64,000 bases of DNA from CAZGSV01 sp964528605 (GTDB lineage Bacteria; Armatimonadota; Zipacnadia; CAZGSV01): the NCBI GenBank assembly GCA_964528605.1, contig CAZGSV010000003.1:1-64000 (forward strand). Reading direction: 5' to 3'. The notes below the pieces were generated by a model. It was given only the letters and a program-made list of their open reading frames with translations. It was not told the DNA's origin and made no database searches. The translations under genes were made by a program, and so were the position numbers. This document shows, piece by piece, positions 17,022 to 26,305 of this stretch. Each line of letters starts with the position of its first letter. The first letter of the stretch is position 1.

Positions 17022-18089
17022 ATGGTTCGAGTAGGTGTTATCGGCGCCGGCATGATCGCTCAACGCGAGCACATCCCCGGTTATCAGAAGTGCGGCAACG
17101 CGGAGGTCGTGGCGGTTGCGGACCCGCTGGAGGACCGCGTCAAAGAGGTAGCGTGCTGCTTCAACATCCCCAACGTCTACACCGAGTGGCGCAAAGTGGT
17201 GCAGCGGAAGGACGTTGACGCCGTGAGCGTGTGCACGCCCAACGCGACCCACGCGGAGATCTCCATCGCCGCCGCCAAGGCAGGCAAGCACGTGCTGGTG
17301 GAGAAGCCGATGGCCACCTCCATGGCGGAGGTGGACGCCATGATAGCCGCGGCCGAGAAGGCCGGCGTGCATCTCATGGTGGAGCAGACCGTCCGCTTCT
17401 ACCCCGAGTCGGAGGCCGCCAAGGACATCCTCGAGAGCGGCATACTCGGGAAGATCCAGACCGTCCGCGGTCGCGTCAGTCACGGCGGGCCCGAGTATTG
17501 GAGCCCGACGGGCAAATGGTTCTTGCAGAGGAAGCACGCCTTCGGCGGCACCATGTGCGATCTGGCCATTCACGGCATTGATCTAATCCGCTGGCTGGTG
17601 GGCGAACCCATCGTCGAGGTCGCGGGCTTCCAGGGGCTGCTCGAGAAGAAGGGCACCGACGTGGAGGACAACGGCGTCTTCATTTACAAGTTCGCCAGCG
17701 GGGCGATGGGCACCATGGAGTCCTCGTGGACCACGCGCCCGGAGGACACCTGCGTCCACCTCTACTGCCAGAACGGCAACATCAAGTTGACGCTATGGCA
17801 GGAGGAGGAGACGGTGGTGACGCAGCCGATGGTGGTGGAGGTGGAGTGCCCCGCTGGGGCGTTCGTGCCCAGCCTGCCGAAGGAGAGCCGGCGGGGCGGG
17901 CCGTTCGCCTACTTCGTCCACTGCATTGAGACCGGCGAGAAGCCGTTCGTCTCGGGCGAGGAGGGCGGCGCGAGCCTGGAGGTCATTCTGGCGGCCTACG
18001 AATCCGCCCGCACGGGCAAAATCGTCCGGCTGCCTCTGCCGCGCAAGAGGGCAGAGGCCGCGCCCACACGGGGCAAGAAGCGGAGGTAG
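17022..18089 (+). CDS. Gfo/Idh/MocA-family oxidoreductase
   Basis: 355-aa NAD(P)-dependent dehydrogenase. GVIGAGMIAQ near residues 4-13 is the dinucleotide-binding loop, VEKPMAT gives the EKP catalytic lysine, and CDLAIHGIDLIRWL (about residues 185-198) holds the catalytic Asp/His pair. The C-terminus is unusually basic (PTRGKKRR). The ATG at 17022 is chosen for GGGAGGGAG at good spacing; an in-frame ATG 36 bp upstream lacks one. The substrate is unknown. Nearby DegT aminotransferase and HpcH aldolase genes suggest sugar or sugar-acid metabolism. Confidence 0.87.
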   Translation: MVRVGVIGAGMIAQREHIPGYQKCGNAEVVAVADPLEDRVKEVACCFNIPNVYTEWRKVVQRKDVDAVSVCTPNATHAEISIAAAKAGKHVLVEKPMATSMAEVDAMIAAAEKAGVHLMVEQTVRFYPESEAAKDILESGILGKIQTVRGRVSHGGPEYWSPTGKWFLQRKHAFGGTMCDLAIHGIDLIRWLVGEPIVEVAGFQGLLEKKGTDVEDNGVFIYKFASGAMGTMESSWTTRPEDTCVHLYCQNGNIKLTLWQEEETVVTQPMVVEVECPAGAFVPSLPKESRRGGPFAYFVHCIETGEKPFVSGEEGGASLEVILAAYESARTGKIVRLPLPRKRAEAAPTRGKKRR

Positions 18090-18162
18090 AGAGCGCGACA
18101 CCTGCGCGCGCGGGTTCCTCCTACGGCGGGCGAGCGGGAGCCTGCTCTACAGCGCCGACCCC

Positions 18163-18237
18163 GATGCCTGACGGCATCGCGGGCCGATTAAGAATCGGCC
18201 CCTACGCCAGACGGCGGGCGAGCCGCCCGGCTCGCCC
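18163..18237. repeat. Three consecutive intergenic palindromes
   Basis: GATGCC-TGAC-GGCATC (18163-18178), GGGCCGATT-AAG-AATCGGCCC (18181-18201, 9-bp perfect stem, followed by CTACG) and GGGCGAGCC-GCCC-GGCTCGCCC (18216-18237, 9-bp perfect stem, followed by CTACC). They fill the convergent gap between the dehydrogenase and the aminotransferase. They could also act as a bidirectional terminator or RNA-stabilising structure, though no T-run is present. Confidence 0.75.
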
Positions 18238-19512
18238 CTACCGTTTGTCCACGCCGGGGATGGTCGTCCGCGGCTCGACGGGGATGCTCAGCAATTCGTC
18301 GGCGTTCTCGTGGATCTTGGCGCAGGCGTCCACGATGGAATCGAGCCCCTTCTCCTCCTCCAGCAGCAGCCAGTGGAAGAGCGTGACGCCCTCGTCGTAG
18401 GCGGCCCTCTCCGCAACCGGGAGCGAGAAGCGCCGCGGGTCGATCTCCTTCCAGTGCGCCTCGCTGAAGTGATAGCGCGGCTTGGTGTGCGGTTGGTAGA
18501 TGTCGCAGTTGTTCAGCGGCGAGTACGGCGTCCATAACCCGAGCCCGAGTTCCTTGCCGAGCGCCACGTTGAAGGCATCGCGCGGCGCGCCCTTGAAATG
18601 CTCGCGGTTGTAACGGAAGCAATAGAGGTAGCAGTCCTGCCGGGTCACCCGCGGGTCGCGCTTCATCGGCGCCAGGCCAGGAATCTCCGCCAGACGCTTG
18701 TTGAGGTAGAGGGCACGCTCGTCACGCAACTTGGTGCGCTCCTCGAGCAGTTCGAACTGCGCGAGCAAGGTGGCGGCCTGGAACTCGGTGATGCGGAAGT
18801 TGCCGCTCTGGATGTTCTCGCCCTCGCCGTCCTTGAACTTGCGGCCGCAGTTGCGCAGCGAATAGACGCGCAAGAACAGGTCGCGGTCGTCCATTAGGAT
18901 GATGCCGCCCTCGCCCGAGGGCAGCACCTTGGTCTCCTGACAACTGAACGAGCCGAGATTGCCGATGGCGCCCGCGCCCTTGCCCTTCCAGAAGGAGCCG
19001 TGCTGGTGCGCCGTGTCTTCGACGACGAATAGGTTGTGGCGCTTGGCGATGTCCATGATCGCGTCCATGTCGGCCATGCAGTTGTAGAGGTGAACGGGGA
19101 TGATGGCCTTGGTGCGCGGGGTGATGGCCTCCTCCGCCTTCTTGGGGTCAATGCAGTAGGTGTCCGGCTCGACGTCCACGATCATGGGCACGGCGTTGAC
19201 GTCGAGGCAGGCGGCGGCGGTGGCCTGGAAGGTGAGCCCGGGGACGATGACCTCGTCGCCCGCGCCGATGCCCAGGGCCTCCAGGCAAAGTTGCAGGGAG
19301 ACGGTGCCATTGGCCACGCAGAGAGCGTACTTGGCGCCCTTGAACTGGGCGAACTTCTCCTGAAACTCCCACTCCTTGGGGCCGTCGAAAGACCACTTGT
19401 CGGCCTTTACGACCTCGAGGATGAGGTCTATCTGGCGCTGGGTGTGCTGCGGCCAGGTGGGCCAGGGCTTGGTGCGCACCGGCGTGCCGCCGTGGATTGC
19501 TAGTTTGGCCAT
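18238..19512 (-). CDS. DegT/DnrJ/EryC1/StrS-family PLP aminotransferase
   Basis: 424-aa fold-type I aminotransferase of the sugar-aminotransferase (SMAT) family. The PLP lysine is in FSCQETKVLPSGEGG (Lys195), preceded by VVEDTAHQHGS (the PLP-binding Asp of this family). The N-terminal KLAIHGGTPVRT is typical of the AHBA-synthase-like branch. Such enzymes aminate keto-sugars or related cyclitols; the product is not deducible. The ATG at 19512 is chosen because upstream residues in the same open frame are antisense to the next gene. It is divergent from the HpcH aldolase across a gap with heptad repeats. Confidence 0.87.
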   Translation of the reverse strand: MAKLAIHGGTPVRTKPWPTWPQHTQRQIDLILEVVKADKWSFDGPKEWEFQEKFAQFKGAKYALCVANGTVSLQLCLEALGIGAGDEVIVPGLTFQATAAACLDVNAVPMIVDVEPDTYCIDPKKAEEAITPRTKAIIPVHLYNCMADMDAIMDIAKRHNLFVVEDTAHQHGSFWKGKGAGAIGNLGSFSCQETKVLPSGEGGIILMDDRDLFLRVYSLRNCGRKFKDGEGENIQSGNFRITEFQAATLLAQFELLEERTKLRDERALYLNKRLAEIPGLAPMKRDPRVTRQDCYLYCFRYNREHFKGAPRDAFNVALGKELGLGLWTPYSPLNNCDIYQPHTKPRYHFSEAHWKEIDPRRFSLPVAERAAYDEGVTLFHWLLLEEEKGLDSIVDACAKIHENADELLSIPVEPRTTIPGVDKR

Positions 19513-19615
19513 TCGTTCACCACTTCCTTGGGCTGGGCTCGCCCGCCTCAGGCGGACGGGAGAGTTATTGTAGCGCGCCGCGCGTGCCGCCGCAACGTGC
19601 TCCACCCGCCACCAA

Positions 19616-19650
19616 GTAGACAGTAGGTAGCAGACAGTAGATAGTAGCGG
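19616..19650. repeat. Heptad tandem repeat (GTAGACA type), five units
   Basis: Five contiguous 7-bp units: GTAGACA, GTAGGTA, GCAGACA, GTAGATA, GTAGCGG. It lies in the divergent gap between the aminotransferase and the aldolase. The same unit type appears at 32607-32634 and, on the opposite strand, near 11439 and 32832. Confidence 0.8.
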
Positions 19651-19695
19651 GCAAGGGGACCTGACGTAGGCGCCCGGCGTCGGAAGAGGGCAAGG

Positions 19696-20481
19696 ATGAA
19701 GGCCAACAAGACCAAGCAGATTCTGCGGCAGGGCGGGACGGCGGTGGGGACGATGGTGGCGGACTTCCGCAGCCCGGAGGTGGCGGCGGTGCTGGCCTCC
19801 GCCGGCTTCGATTTCCTCATCATTGACAACGAGCACGGCCCCTACGACTTGGAGACGGACCACGAGATCATCCGCCACGCGCGCAAGTGCGGCATTGACG
19901 CCTTCGTGCGCGTGCCGGACGCGCAGTATCACCTCATCGCGCGCACGCTCGACATCGGCGCCGAGGGGGTGATGGTGCCGCGCGTGGAGGAGCGGGCTAC
20001 CGTCGAGGAGATCGTTGCCGCCGTCAAGTACCCGCCGGTGGGCAGGCGCGGCTACGGCGTGAGGAGCATCATCACCGACCGCGAGCCGGTCTCCATGCCG
20101 GAAGCCATCGAGTTCCTCAACGCCAACACGCTCATCATCATCCAGATTGAGACGGCCCGCGCCGTGGAAAATGTCGCGGACCTGGTCTCCGTGCCTGGCG
20201 TGGACGTGGCCCTCATTGGGCCCGCGGACCTCTCGGTGTCTCTGGGAGTTCCCGGGGAGTCCGAGCACCCCAAGATGATAGAGGCGATCCAGCGGGTAGT
20301 GGACGCCTGTCAGAAAGCGGGCGTTGCGGCCTCCGCGCATCTGGGAAGCGTGGAGCAGTTGCGCTTCTGGCACGAGCGCGGGATGCGCTGCCTCGTCTGC
20401 TCCACCGACAGCGGCTTCATGCATGCCGCCGCGAGCGAATGCGCTTCGGCGCTGAGACGGATAGCGGCCACCGGCCAGTGA
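19696..20481 (+). CDS. HpcH/HpaI-family aldolase
   Basis: 261-aa class II, metal-dependent aldolase of the HpcH/HpaI family (2-keto-3-deoxy sugar acid or hydroxy-keto-diacid aldolases). Characteristic segments are FLIIDNEHGPYD (near residues 40-52, general-base region), GVMVPRVE, IIIQIETARAVEN (metal-binding Glu near 150) and VALIGPADLSVSLG. Likely products are pyruvate and an aldehyde, but the exact substrate is unknown. The stop codon TGA lies inside the first unit of a heptad-repeat tract, so the repeat appears to have met or set the gene's 3' end. Confidence 0.88.
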   Translation: MKANKTKQILRQGGTAVGTMVADFRSPEVAAVLASAGFDFLIIDNEHGPYDLETDHEIIRHARKCGIDAFVRVPDAQYHLIARTLDIGAEGVMVPRVEERATVEEIVAAVKYPPVGRRGYGVRSIITDREPVSMPEAIEFLNANTLIIIQIETARAVENVADLVSVPGVDVALIGPADLSVSLGVPGESEHPKMIEAIQRVVDACQKAGVAASAHLGSVEQLRFWHERGMRCLVCSTDSGFMHAAASECASALRRIAATGQ

Positions 20482-20530
20482 GCAGTGCGGAGTGGCGAGT
20501 GGGCAGTGCTCAGTGGCCAGCGGGCAGTGC
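20475..20530. repeat. Heptad tandem repeat (CAGTG type), eight units
   Basis: Eight contiguous 7-bp units with the core n(C/G)AGTGn: CCAGTGA, GCAGTGC, GGAGTGG, CGAGTGG, GCAGTGC, TCAGTGG, CCAGCGG, GCAGTGC. The first unit contains the stop codon of the upstream aldolase gene. Confidence 0.8.
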
Positions 20531-20889
20531 GCGCCACGGGCAGAAGAAGTAGCCGGTAGGCGGCATCACGGGCGGTGAGTCGCAGGGCTGCGACAAGGGA
20601 AGTCTGTGCGGTGCGCCCGGTTTCTCGAGGCCTGATGGGGTCTTGCGCCCGGGGTAGACCCGGACGCTACCGCCCGGTACGCGGGCGGAGGCGAGGGCTG
20701 TTGGTGCACCCCCGGACGCTGCCCGACGCCTGGCGGCGTCGCGGCTGCCTGACGCGAGTGCCCTGGGGCGACCGAATAGGGGAGGACGTAGGGGCAGGCC
20801 CCCGTGCCTGCCCTGGGTAGCACCAAGGCCCTCGCGCCCCATCGCGACAAGAATGTCGCTCCTACAGCGTCTACGCCTGGCGGCGTGCC
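20531..20889. repeat. Gene-free stretch with several palindromic repeats
   Basis: This gap between two converging genes holds no convincing gene. It contains GACGCC-TGGC-GGCGTC (20725-20740), a GTAGGGGCAGG ... CCTGCCC palindrome near 20788-20814, GCGACA-AGAA-TGTCGC (20844-20859, followed by TCCTACA) and a second imperfect GCCTGGCGGC copy near 20875. These match the other dispersed palindromes in the window. Confidence 0.65.
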
Positions 20890-23541
20890 CTAGCCACCGA
20901 TGTAGCCGGTGGCGGCCGGTGAGCCGCGCTTCGTGGGCCACGGGGCAGGGCCGCGGCCCGCGGAGGAGAGGCAGTACAGTTTCCCGTCCCGCGAAGGCAC
21001 CAGAATCTCCAGCAGCCCGTCGCCGTCCAGATCGGCAGCCGCCGGCGAGGCGCTTATCTTCATATCCGTGCGGAACTGCCATTCCAGTTTGCCCTGGTTG
21101 TCAATGCAGTACAGAGACCGGTCCGTGTTGCCGACGAGCACGTCGAGGCGCCCGTCCCCGGTCACCTCCGCGATCGCCGGCGCGGAATCGGCACCCGCGG
21201 CGCAGCGGTAGCGCCACCTCTCCTGCCCGGTGCCGTCCAGCGAGAAGATCGTCTGCTGCCCGCCGCGCGCGCCCGAAAGGCAGAACACCCAGCCGGTGTT
21301 GTCCACGAAGACGAGGTCGAGGCGGCCGTCCGCGTCCATGTCGGCGCACGCCAGAGTCGCATCAATGTGGCCAGGCGTCCGGGCGAACCATTCGACCTGC
21401 CCGGTCGCGCCCGAGAGGCAATAGAGCCCATGCCCCTTCTTCCGCGAGCACCCGCAGACGACCTCCGCCTGGCCGTCGGAGTCCGCGTCCAATACGAGCG
21501 GGCCGCAGAAGAAGTCGCACTGGTCGTTGAAGGCCCAAAGCGGCGATCCGTCCGCACGCAGGCACACGAGCCCGACCTCGGCCGCCGGAGCCACAATCTC
21601 CAACTCAGGCGTGTCGTCAACGTTGCCCACGGCCAGCGGAGCCTGGATCGAGCCGCCGCACTCGTGCTTCCACAGCAATTCTCCCGAGGCCGCGTCGAGG
21701 CAGTAGACGCGCCCGTCAACGTCGCCGGTGAGCGCCTCGGGCTTGCCGTCCTTGTTGAGGTCCGCGAGCGCCGCGCCCCCCCATTCGACCCCGTTGTCCA
21801 AGGCGCGCGTCCAGAGGAGCGAACCGTTGTCGTCCACCAGGCTTATCTCTCGGTCGTTCTGCGGCACGACCATTTCGTCGCGGCCGTCAACATCCAGATC
21901 AGCGCAGGCCATGGTGGCGGTCTGCCGCGCGCCGAGGTCGAGCGCCCACAGGCGGTTCCCGTCGCCATCAATGGCATGCAAGAGGCGATCGTCCGCGCCC
22001 AGCAGAATCTCCGGCTGCGGATCGCTGTCCAGTTGCGCCAGGGTAGGCGAACACTGAATCTGCTGCCCGATGAAGTACGTCCACTTGACCCGCGGCTCGA
22101 CCCAAGCCTGCGCATGAGCAGTCGAGGCGACCGTGCCGCGTGAGGTATGGAACGTGGCGCGGACGCGCAAGGGATAGACGCCCGTGGCTGCGTCCGCAGG
22201 AGCCACGATGCGGAACTCCACGGGAACCACGGCGCCGGCGGCTGGCCTGAGGCTCAGGACCTCGGGCTCGGCGCGCCAGCCTTTCGGCACGAGTGGCCGC
22301 AGGCGCGCGGCCTGAGCGCTCCCGCCGGTGGGCAAGCGCAGTCTGCCGCGCAGCGTTTGGGCCCGGTCACTGCCTTCCAGGGGCTTCACCGGCAGCGTCT
22401 GTAGGCTCAGGGCGGCGCGGAGCACGAGCGCCTGGGGGAAGCGCCCTCGAAAGACCGCCCCAGCCTTGGTCAGGGGCAGCCGCGCCCGGCCGTTGACAAC
22501 CGGGACCTCCGACTCCTGCCCGTCCCAGGCGATCACCCTCAGCGACTCGCCCACGCCCGGTACGGACCACCGGGTGTCACCGGTGAGCGTCCAGGCGACC
22601 AGGAAGGGCCCGTCCTTGTCTTCAAGCACATGAACTTCGTTTCCTGTGAGCGTCTCCAGCGCGCCCAGGTAGCGCGCCTGCCCCAACTGGCTCGAGGCCA
22701 TGCTGAGGGCCTTGTCTATCTCCGGCGCCGCGCCCTGGTGGAACGTGTCGTCGTAGGTGAAGAGGCAGCCGATGTCCGCCGCAAGCGCCATGGTGTAGTT
22801 GCGCAGCAGGAAACCCCAACCGGAACCGTCCTCCGTCAGCCAGAGGGGCGCGTCCCGCCGCCCATACTGCGCCAGCATCTCTCGCATGCGCTCCGCGTCC
22901 TGGCGCATCTGCGCCTCGGGGGCGAACGAGTAGGGATGGTATGCGAGTATGTCAAAGCACTGGCCGCCGGTCTGGGCGCACACCTCGGAGATGAAGGTGA
23001 GGTCCGGCCGCGCGACGCCGCCGAAGACGACCTGCAGCCTCGGGTCTATCGCCTTGATCTCCTCATAGGCCGCCTTGAGCAATCGCGCGTAGCCGACGGG
23101 GTCGCCCAGCGTCACCCAGAAAGGCGGGATGTTGGGCTCGTTCCAGATTTCCCAGTAGCGGATGCGGTCCTGGTAGCGAGTGACGGTGGTGGCGATGAAG
23201 CGGCGCCAGGCATTGACGTCCACTTCCGAGCCGCGGTTGCCCTCCTCGGTTCCGCTCGCCCAGCCCGGAGAGTAGCCGACTAGGCCGAGCACGTTGAGGC
23301 CGGCGGCGAGGTTGGCGGCGATGATGTCGTCCATCGAGGCGAAGTCGAACTTGCCCGGTTCCGGCTCAAGGTGGGGCCAGCCCATATCGGCGCGGAGCCA
23401 GCGGATGCCGACGTTGTAGAAGCGCTGCGAGAGGGCGAGGTCGGGGTTATGGCCGGCGAAGCCGAACAGCGGGCGCTCATCGGCGCCGGCGCTTCCGCAG
23501 AAGCAGAACACGAGCAAGAGCACTAGCGGGCGCTTCATCAT
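20890..23541 (-). CDS. Secreted clan-A glycoside hydrolase-like protein with C-terminal FG-GAP/PQQ-like propeller
   Basis: 883-aa protein with a signal peptide (MMKRPLVLLLVFCFCGSAGA). Residues about 25-300 form a (beta/alpha)8-like hydrolase domain of the GH-A clan (GH39/GH5-like). YWEIWNEPN gives the acid/base Glu135 and APLWLTEDG gives the likely nucleophile Glu237. A beta-sandwich middle region is followed from about residue 500 by repeated 'D-x-D-x-D-G-x-x-E' (ADLDVDGRDEMV, ADLNKDGKPEAL, LDADSDGQAEVV, ADMDADGRLDLV, ADLDGDGLLEIL) and 'LYCLSGATG' blades, an FG-GAP/PQQ-type propeller that probably binds calcium. It starts one base inside the stop of the upstream hydrolase gene (TAATG). The substrate is presumably an extracellular glycan. 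Confidence 0.82.
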   Translation of the reverse strand: MMKRPLVLLLVFCFCGSAGADERPLFGFAGHNPDLALSQRFYNVGIRWLRADMGWPHLEPEPGKFDFASMDDIIAANLAAGLNVLGLVGYSPGWASGTEEGNRGSEVDVNAWRRFIATTVTRYQDRIRYWEIWNEPNIPPFWVTLGDPVGYARLLKAAYEEIKAIDPRLQVVFGGVARPDLTFISEVCAQTGGQCFDILAYHPYSFAPEAQMRQDAERMREMLAQYGRRDAPLWLTEDGSGWGFLLRNYTMALAADIGCLFTYDDTFHQGAAPEIDKALSMASSQLGQARYLGALETLTGNEVHVLEDKDGPFLVAWTLTGDTRWSVPGVGESLRVIAWDGQESEVPVVNGRARLPLTKAGAVFRGRFPQALVLRAALSLQTLPVKPLEGSDRAQTLRGRLRLPTGGSAQAARLRPLVPKGWRAEPEVLSLRPAAGAVVPVEFRIVAPADAATGVYPLRVRATFHTSRGTVASTAHAQAWVEPRVKWTYFIGQQIQCSPTLAQLDSDPQPEILLGADDRLLHAIDGDGNRLWALDLGARQTATMACADLDVDGRDEMVVPQNDREISLVDDNGSLLWTRALDNGVEWGGAALADLNKDGKPEALTGDVDGRVYCLDAASGELLWKHECGGSIQAPLAVGNVDDTPELEIVAPAAEVGLVCLRADGSPLWAFNDQCDFFCGPLVLDADSDGQAEVVCGCSRKKGHGLYCLSGATGQVEWFARTPGHIDATLACADMDADGRLDLVFVDNTGWVFCLSGARGGQQTIFSLDGTGQERWRYRCAAGADSAPAIAEVTGDGRLDVLVGNTDRSLYCIDNQGKLEWQFRTDMKISASPAAADLDGDGLLEILVPSRDGKLYCLSSAGRGPAPWPTKRGSPAATGYIGG

Positions 23542-25043
23542 TACCCCAGCGGCAGCCCGCAATCCCGCAATGCCCGCGCCAGATTCCCTCGCACGTCGGC
23601 CTGGAAGGGGTGGCCGCGCTCGTCGAGGGCGCGAAGGGGCTCAGGAAGGGCAGCGTAGAGTATGGCAAGTCGCCCGGCGTTGGCGGCCCCCTCGCCGCCC
23701 TCTAGGTAGGTTCGCAGGCCCGCTAGCACATCCGCTTTCTCCCTGACTGGCGATGAGCGCCGGCGCAAGGGCTGCGGCTGCGCGGCGCGGCAGTCGAGCA
23801 AGCCGTCCGGCTCTTGCCCGACGAACCGCTGCATCAAGCGTTCGAGTTTCGCGCGCGTGAGCGCCTCGGGCGCGATCGGCCGGGAGAAGCAATGCCGCAG
23901 GAAGGCGAGGTGCGAGACGTCGAGGCGCCTCTTGGTGTGCGTTGCGCGTGGGTGAGGCGGCCCCTCGTCGAGGATCACCAGCGACACCGGCTTGTCGCCC
24001 GAGAAGGGCGACTCGATAAAGAACGGCTCCGCCCCCCCCGCCGGCTCCTCCCAAACCGGCGGCACCGTTTCGGGCACGGGCACGACGAAGGTGGCTGCGC
24101 TGTCGCGGTCAATCACCTCCGCCAAGGTGTCGGGCCGGGCGCGCCTCGGCAGCACCACCTCGAAGTCGAAACTGTAACCCGGCGGGAACTCGTCCGCGGC
24201 CGCCCGCTGTACATACTGCGCATCCATCTGCTGGATGGGCACAAGGACATCGGCAGTGGAGTAAGCGAGCAGTATGGGACAGGTAAGCAGGGACCACACG
24301 GCAAGCGGGCTGGCGCGGTGCCAGTTCTCCGCGTTCTCGCCGTAGGGGCCGAGCAGCGCCTCCAGGTCCCGCACTATGCTCTGCACCTGGCAGACCACCG
24401 GCACGGGCAACTTCGGCAAGAGTTCGGCCCACTCCTCTTGGGTAGTCGGAAGCGAGGCCGGGCAGCCCGATACCTCGGCGGCGTGATGCAGATAGGCCAT
24501 GGTGTATGCGAGATTGAGCGGCGGCACGAAGGGCACAATCCCCGCCAGCGGGAAGGCCTCCGCGCCGACCATAAGCGAGGCGTAGCCGCCCGCGCTGCCG
24601 CCGACCAGGGCAATCTTCGCCGGGTCAACGAACGGCAGCAGCCGAGCCAAGTGCACCAGGGCGGAGCCGAAGTTGAGGCTGTCGCCCGCGGCGACGAGCC
24701 CCTGACGCGTAGTGAGCACGGCCCACCCCTCGGCCAGATAGGCGGCAGCCCCTTCCGGCGACATCTCATAGTGCATGACGGCCACGAGAGGCAGCGGCGC
24801 CCGAGCGCCTTCGCGCACCCAGAGGCGGGCGGCGCCGATCTGCGGCTGACCGGCGATGTCCAAGTAGGGCACTTCGAGTTCTACCTGCGAGCAAGCGACA
24901 CACGCGGCCCCCGCGCCGCCGATCTCCACTCGCTCGTCAGCCACCACCCGGGGCGGCGGCAGGAGCGCATCCGCCTCAGCCCAACGCTCGACGCGCGCGA
25001 GCCATTCACCCGGCCCGGCGCCGGCCCGTTCGTCCGCGTTCAA
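23541..25043 (-). CDS. Alpha/beta-hydrolase-fold protein
   Basis: 500-aa protein with an alpha/beta-hydrolase core. The nucleophile elbow is ALVGGSAGGYASL (Ser150), the preceding strand is LPLVAVMHYEMS, and CPILLAYSTADVLVP supplies the strand that normally bears the catalytic Asp. The late His-rich region (ALTRAKLERLMQRF and after) is diverged. No signal peptide is seen, so it is probably cytoplasmic. Ester or peptide bond cleavage is the family expectation. It starts with TTG after GGGGGTGA, 6 bp from the URO-D-like gene, and overlaps the secreted glycosidase by one base. Confidence 0.65.
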   Translation of the reverse strand: MNADERAGAGPGEWLARVERWAEADALLPPPRVVADERVEIGGAGAACVACSQVELEVPYLDIAGQPQIGAARLWVREGARAPLPLVAVMHYEMSPEGAAAYLAEGWAVLTTRQGLVAAGDSLNFGSALVHLARLLPFVDPAKIALVGGSAGGYASLMVGAEAFPLAGIVPFVPPLNLAYTMAYLHHAAEVSGCPASLPTTQEEWAELLPKLPVPVVCQVQSIVRDLEALLGPYGENAENWHRASPLAVWSLLTCPILLAYSTADVLVPIQQMDAQYVQRAAADEFPPGYSFDFEVVLPRRARPDTLAEVIDRDSAATFVVPVPETVPPVWEEPAGGAEPFFIESPFSGDKPVSLVILDEGPPHPRATHTKRRLDVSHLAFLRHCFSRPIAPEALTRAKLERLMQRFVGQEPDGLLDCRAAQPQPLRRRSSPVREKADVLAGLRTYLEGGEGAANAGRLAILYAALPEPLRALDERGHPFQADVRGNLARALRDCGLPLG

Positions 25044-25049
25044 TCCGCT

Positions 25050-26177
25050 TCACCCCCTGAGCCGCTTGCGGGCAGGCGCTGTTGGGTAGCGCCCGTAGTC
25101 CCGCACCGCTTCCAGCATCGCCACGTAGTTCTCCAGCGGCACGTAGTCGGTGACGCTGTTGGCGGAGCCGACGGCGTAGCCCCCCCCGCGGCCGACGATC
25201 CTGATGCGTTCCTTCACCTCGGCGCGCACCTCGTCCGGCGTGCCGCGCGTCAGCGTGTAGCAGAGGTCAATGTTGCCGCAGAGGCACAACCGGTCGCCGT
25301 AGGCGCGCTTGATCTCGGCGATGTCCATCGCTTTCGGCTCGATGGGGTGAATGGCGTTGAAACCCATCTCGATCAGGTCGGGGATGACGGGGCGGATGTC
25401 GCCGTCGCTGTGGAATACCAGCGGCAGGTTGTGCGCGCGCGCGATCTTGCCTATCTCCCGATACCAAGGGAAGAGAGTCTTCCGCATCAGGTCGGGGTTG
25501 TAGAACATGCCCTCGGTGTAAGCCAGGTCGTCGCCCAGCCAGAGGGCGCCTACGTGCGGACGCTCGGCGACCTCCTCGAAGCCGTGGACTATGCGCTCGC
25601 CCACCTTGGCGTAGGCGTACTCAACAAGCCCCGGCTGGTCGGCCACCGCGTAGAGCAAGGTCTCGGTGCCCAGCATGGAGGCCGCCTGCTCGTGCAGGGT
25701 CGTGATGGCGATGACCTTCTGGCCGCGCCACAGGACCTCGCCGATGCCGTCCACGGAGCGGAAGGCGGCCTCGCTCTTGCGCGGCCAGCGGAACGCCTTG
25801 AGTTCGGCCAAGGTCGTGGCCCAGCCGCTCTTCTCGGCGCGCCATTCCCGCTCGACCGCCTCGTCCGTGTAAAGGCTCCGGCGGAAGCGGGTCACCCGGC
25901 GGCCCTCCTTAGGAGTAGCCCCGCGCGGCGCGAAGCGGTATCCGAAGAAGGCGGTTATGTGGTCGTAGCCGGCGCGCGCCCAGAACTCGGCGTGGTCCGC
26001 GTACTCCTTTATCGGCTTGCCGAGAAAGGCCTCCATGACTGGGCGGTCTATGGAGATCTCGAGCATGGGCACGCGGTCAGCCCGACCGCCGAGCAGGGTC
26101 TTGCGCAGCCGCCTGAAATCGGGCTTTGGGTTCTCGAGCGGGAACCGAGGGCGGGCAAGAGACCTGGGCGCAGGCAT
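25050..26177 (-). CDS. Uroporphyrinogen decarboxylase (URO-D) family protein
   Basis: 375-aa TIM-barrel protein of the URO-D superfamily, closer in style to the methyltransferase-like branch (MtaA/CmuA) than to HemE. It has LPLVFHSDGDIRPVIPDLIEMG (broken here as a long strand-loop), AIHPIEPKAMDI and LCLCGNIDL near residues 260-320. The N-terminal HemE decarboxylation signature (PxWxMRQAGR) is absent, so a heme-pathway role is unlikely. Members occur widely in glycan-degrading environmental bacteria without known substrates. It is first gene of the three-gene minus-strand operon with the hydrolase and secreted glycosidase, and divergent from the flavodoxin. Confidence 0.78.
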   Translation of the reverse strand: MPAPRSLARPRFPLENPKPDFRRLRKTLLGGRADRVPMLEISIDRPVMEAFLGKPIKEYADHAEFWARAGYDHITAFFGYRFAPRGATPKEGRRVTRFRRSLYTDEAVEREWRAEKSGWATTLAELKAFRWPRKSEAAFRSVDGIGEVLWRGQKVIAITTLHEQAASMLGTETLLYAVADQPGLVEYAYAKVGERIVHGFEEVAERPHVGALWLGDDLAYTEGMFYNPDLMRKTLFPWYREIGKIARAHNLPLVFHSDGDIRPVIPDLIEMGFNAIHPIEPKAMDIAEIKRAYGDRLCLCGNIDLCYTLTRGTPDEVRAEVKERIRIVGRGGGYAVGSANSVTDYVPLENYVAMLEAVRDYGRYPTAPARKRLRG

Positions 26178-26305
26178 TCCTCTACCGAACCATCCCGAGG
26201 CGCATAGGCCGCAGGTTACCGGGGCGCCTTGACGCGGTCAAACGGCCTGCCCGTGTTGACAACTCCTGCGGGGGACGATTGACTGCCGGCTTAGGAGGTG
26301 CGGCC

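Noticed and set aside
19513..20424. Long open frame extending the DegT aminotransferase upstream by about 300 residues on the minus strand
   Set aside because: It is antisense to the well-supported HpcH aldolase, has no family match, and the aminotransferase has a clear ATG at 19512.
20475..20530. CRISPR array
   Set aside because: The repeat period is 7 bp with no spacers, so it is a tandem heptad tract and not a CRISPR array.
23814..26207. 797-codon plus-strand open frame opposite the hydrolase and URO-D genes
   Set aside because: No domain recognisable, and both minus-strand genes have family motifs.
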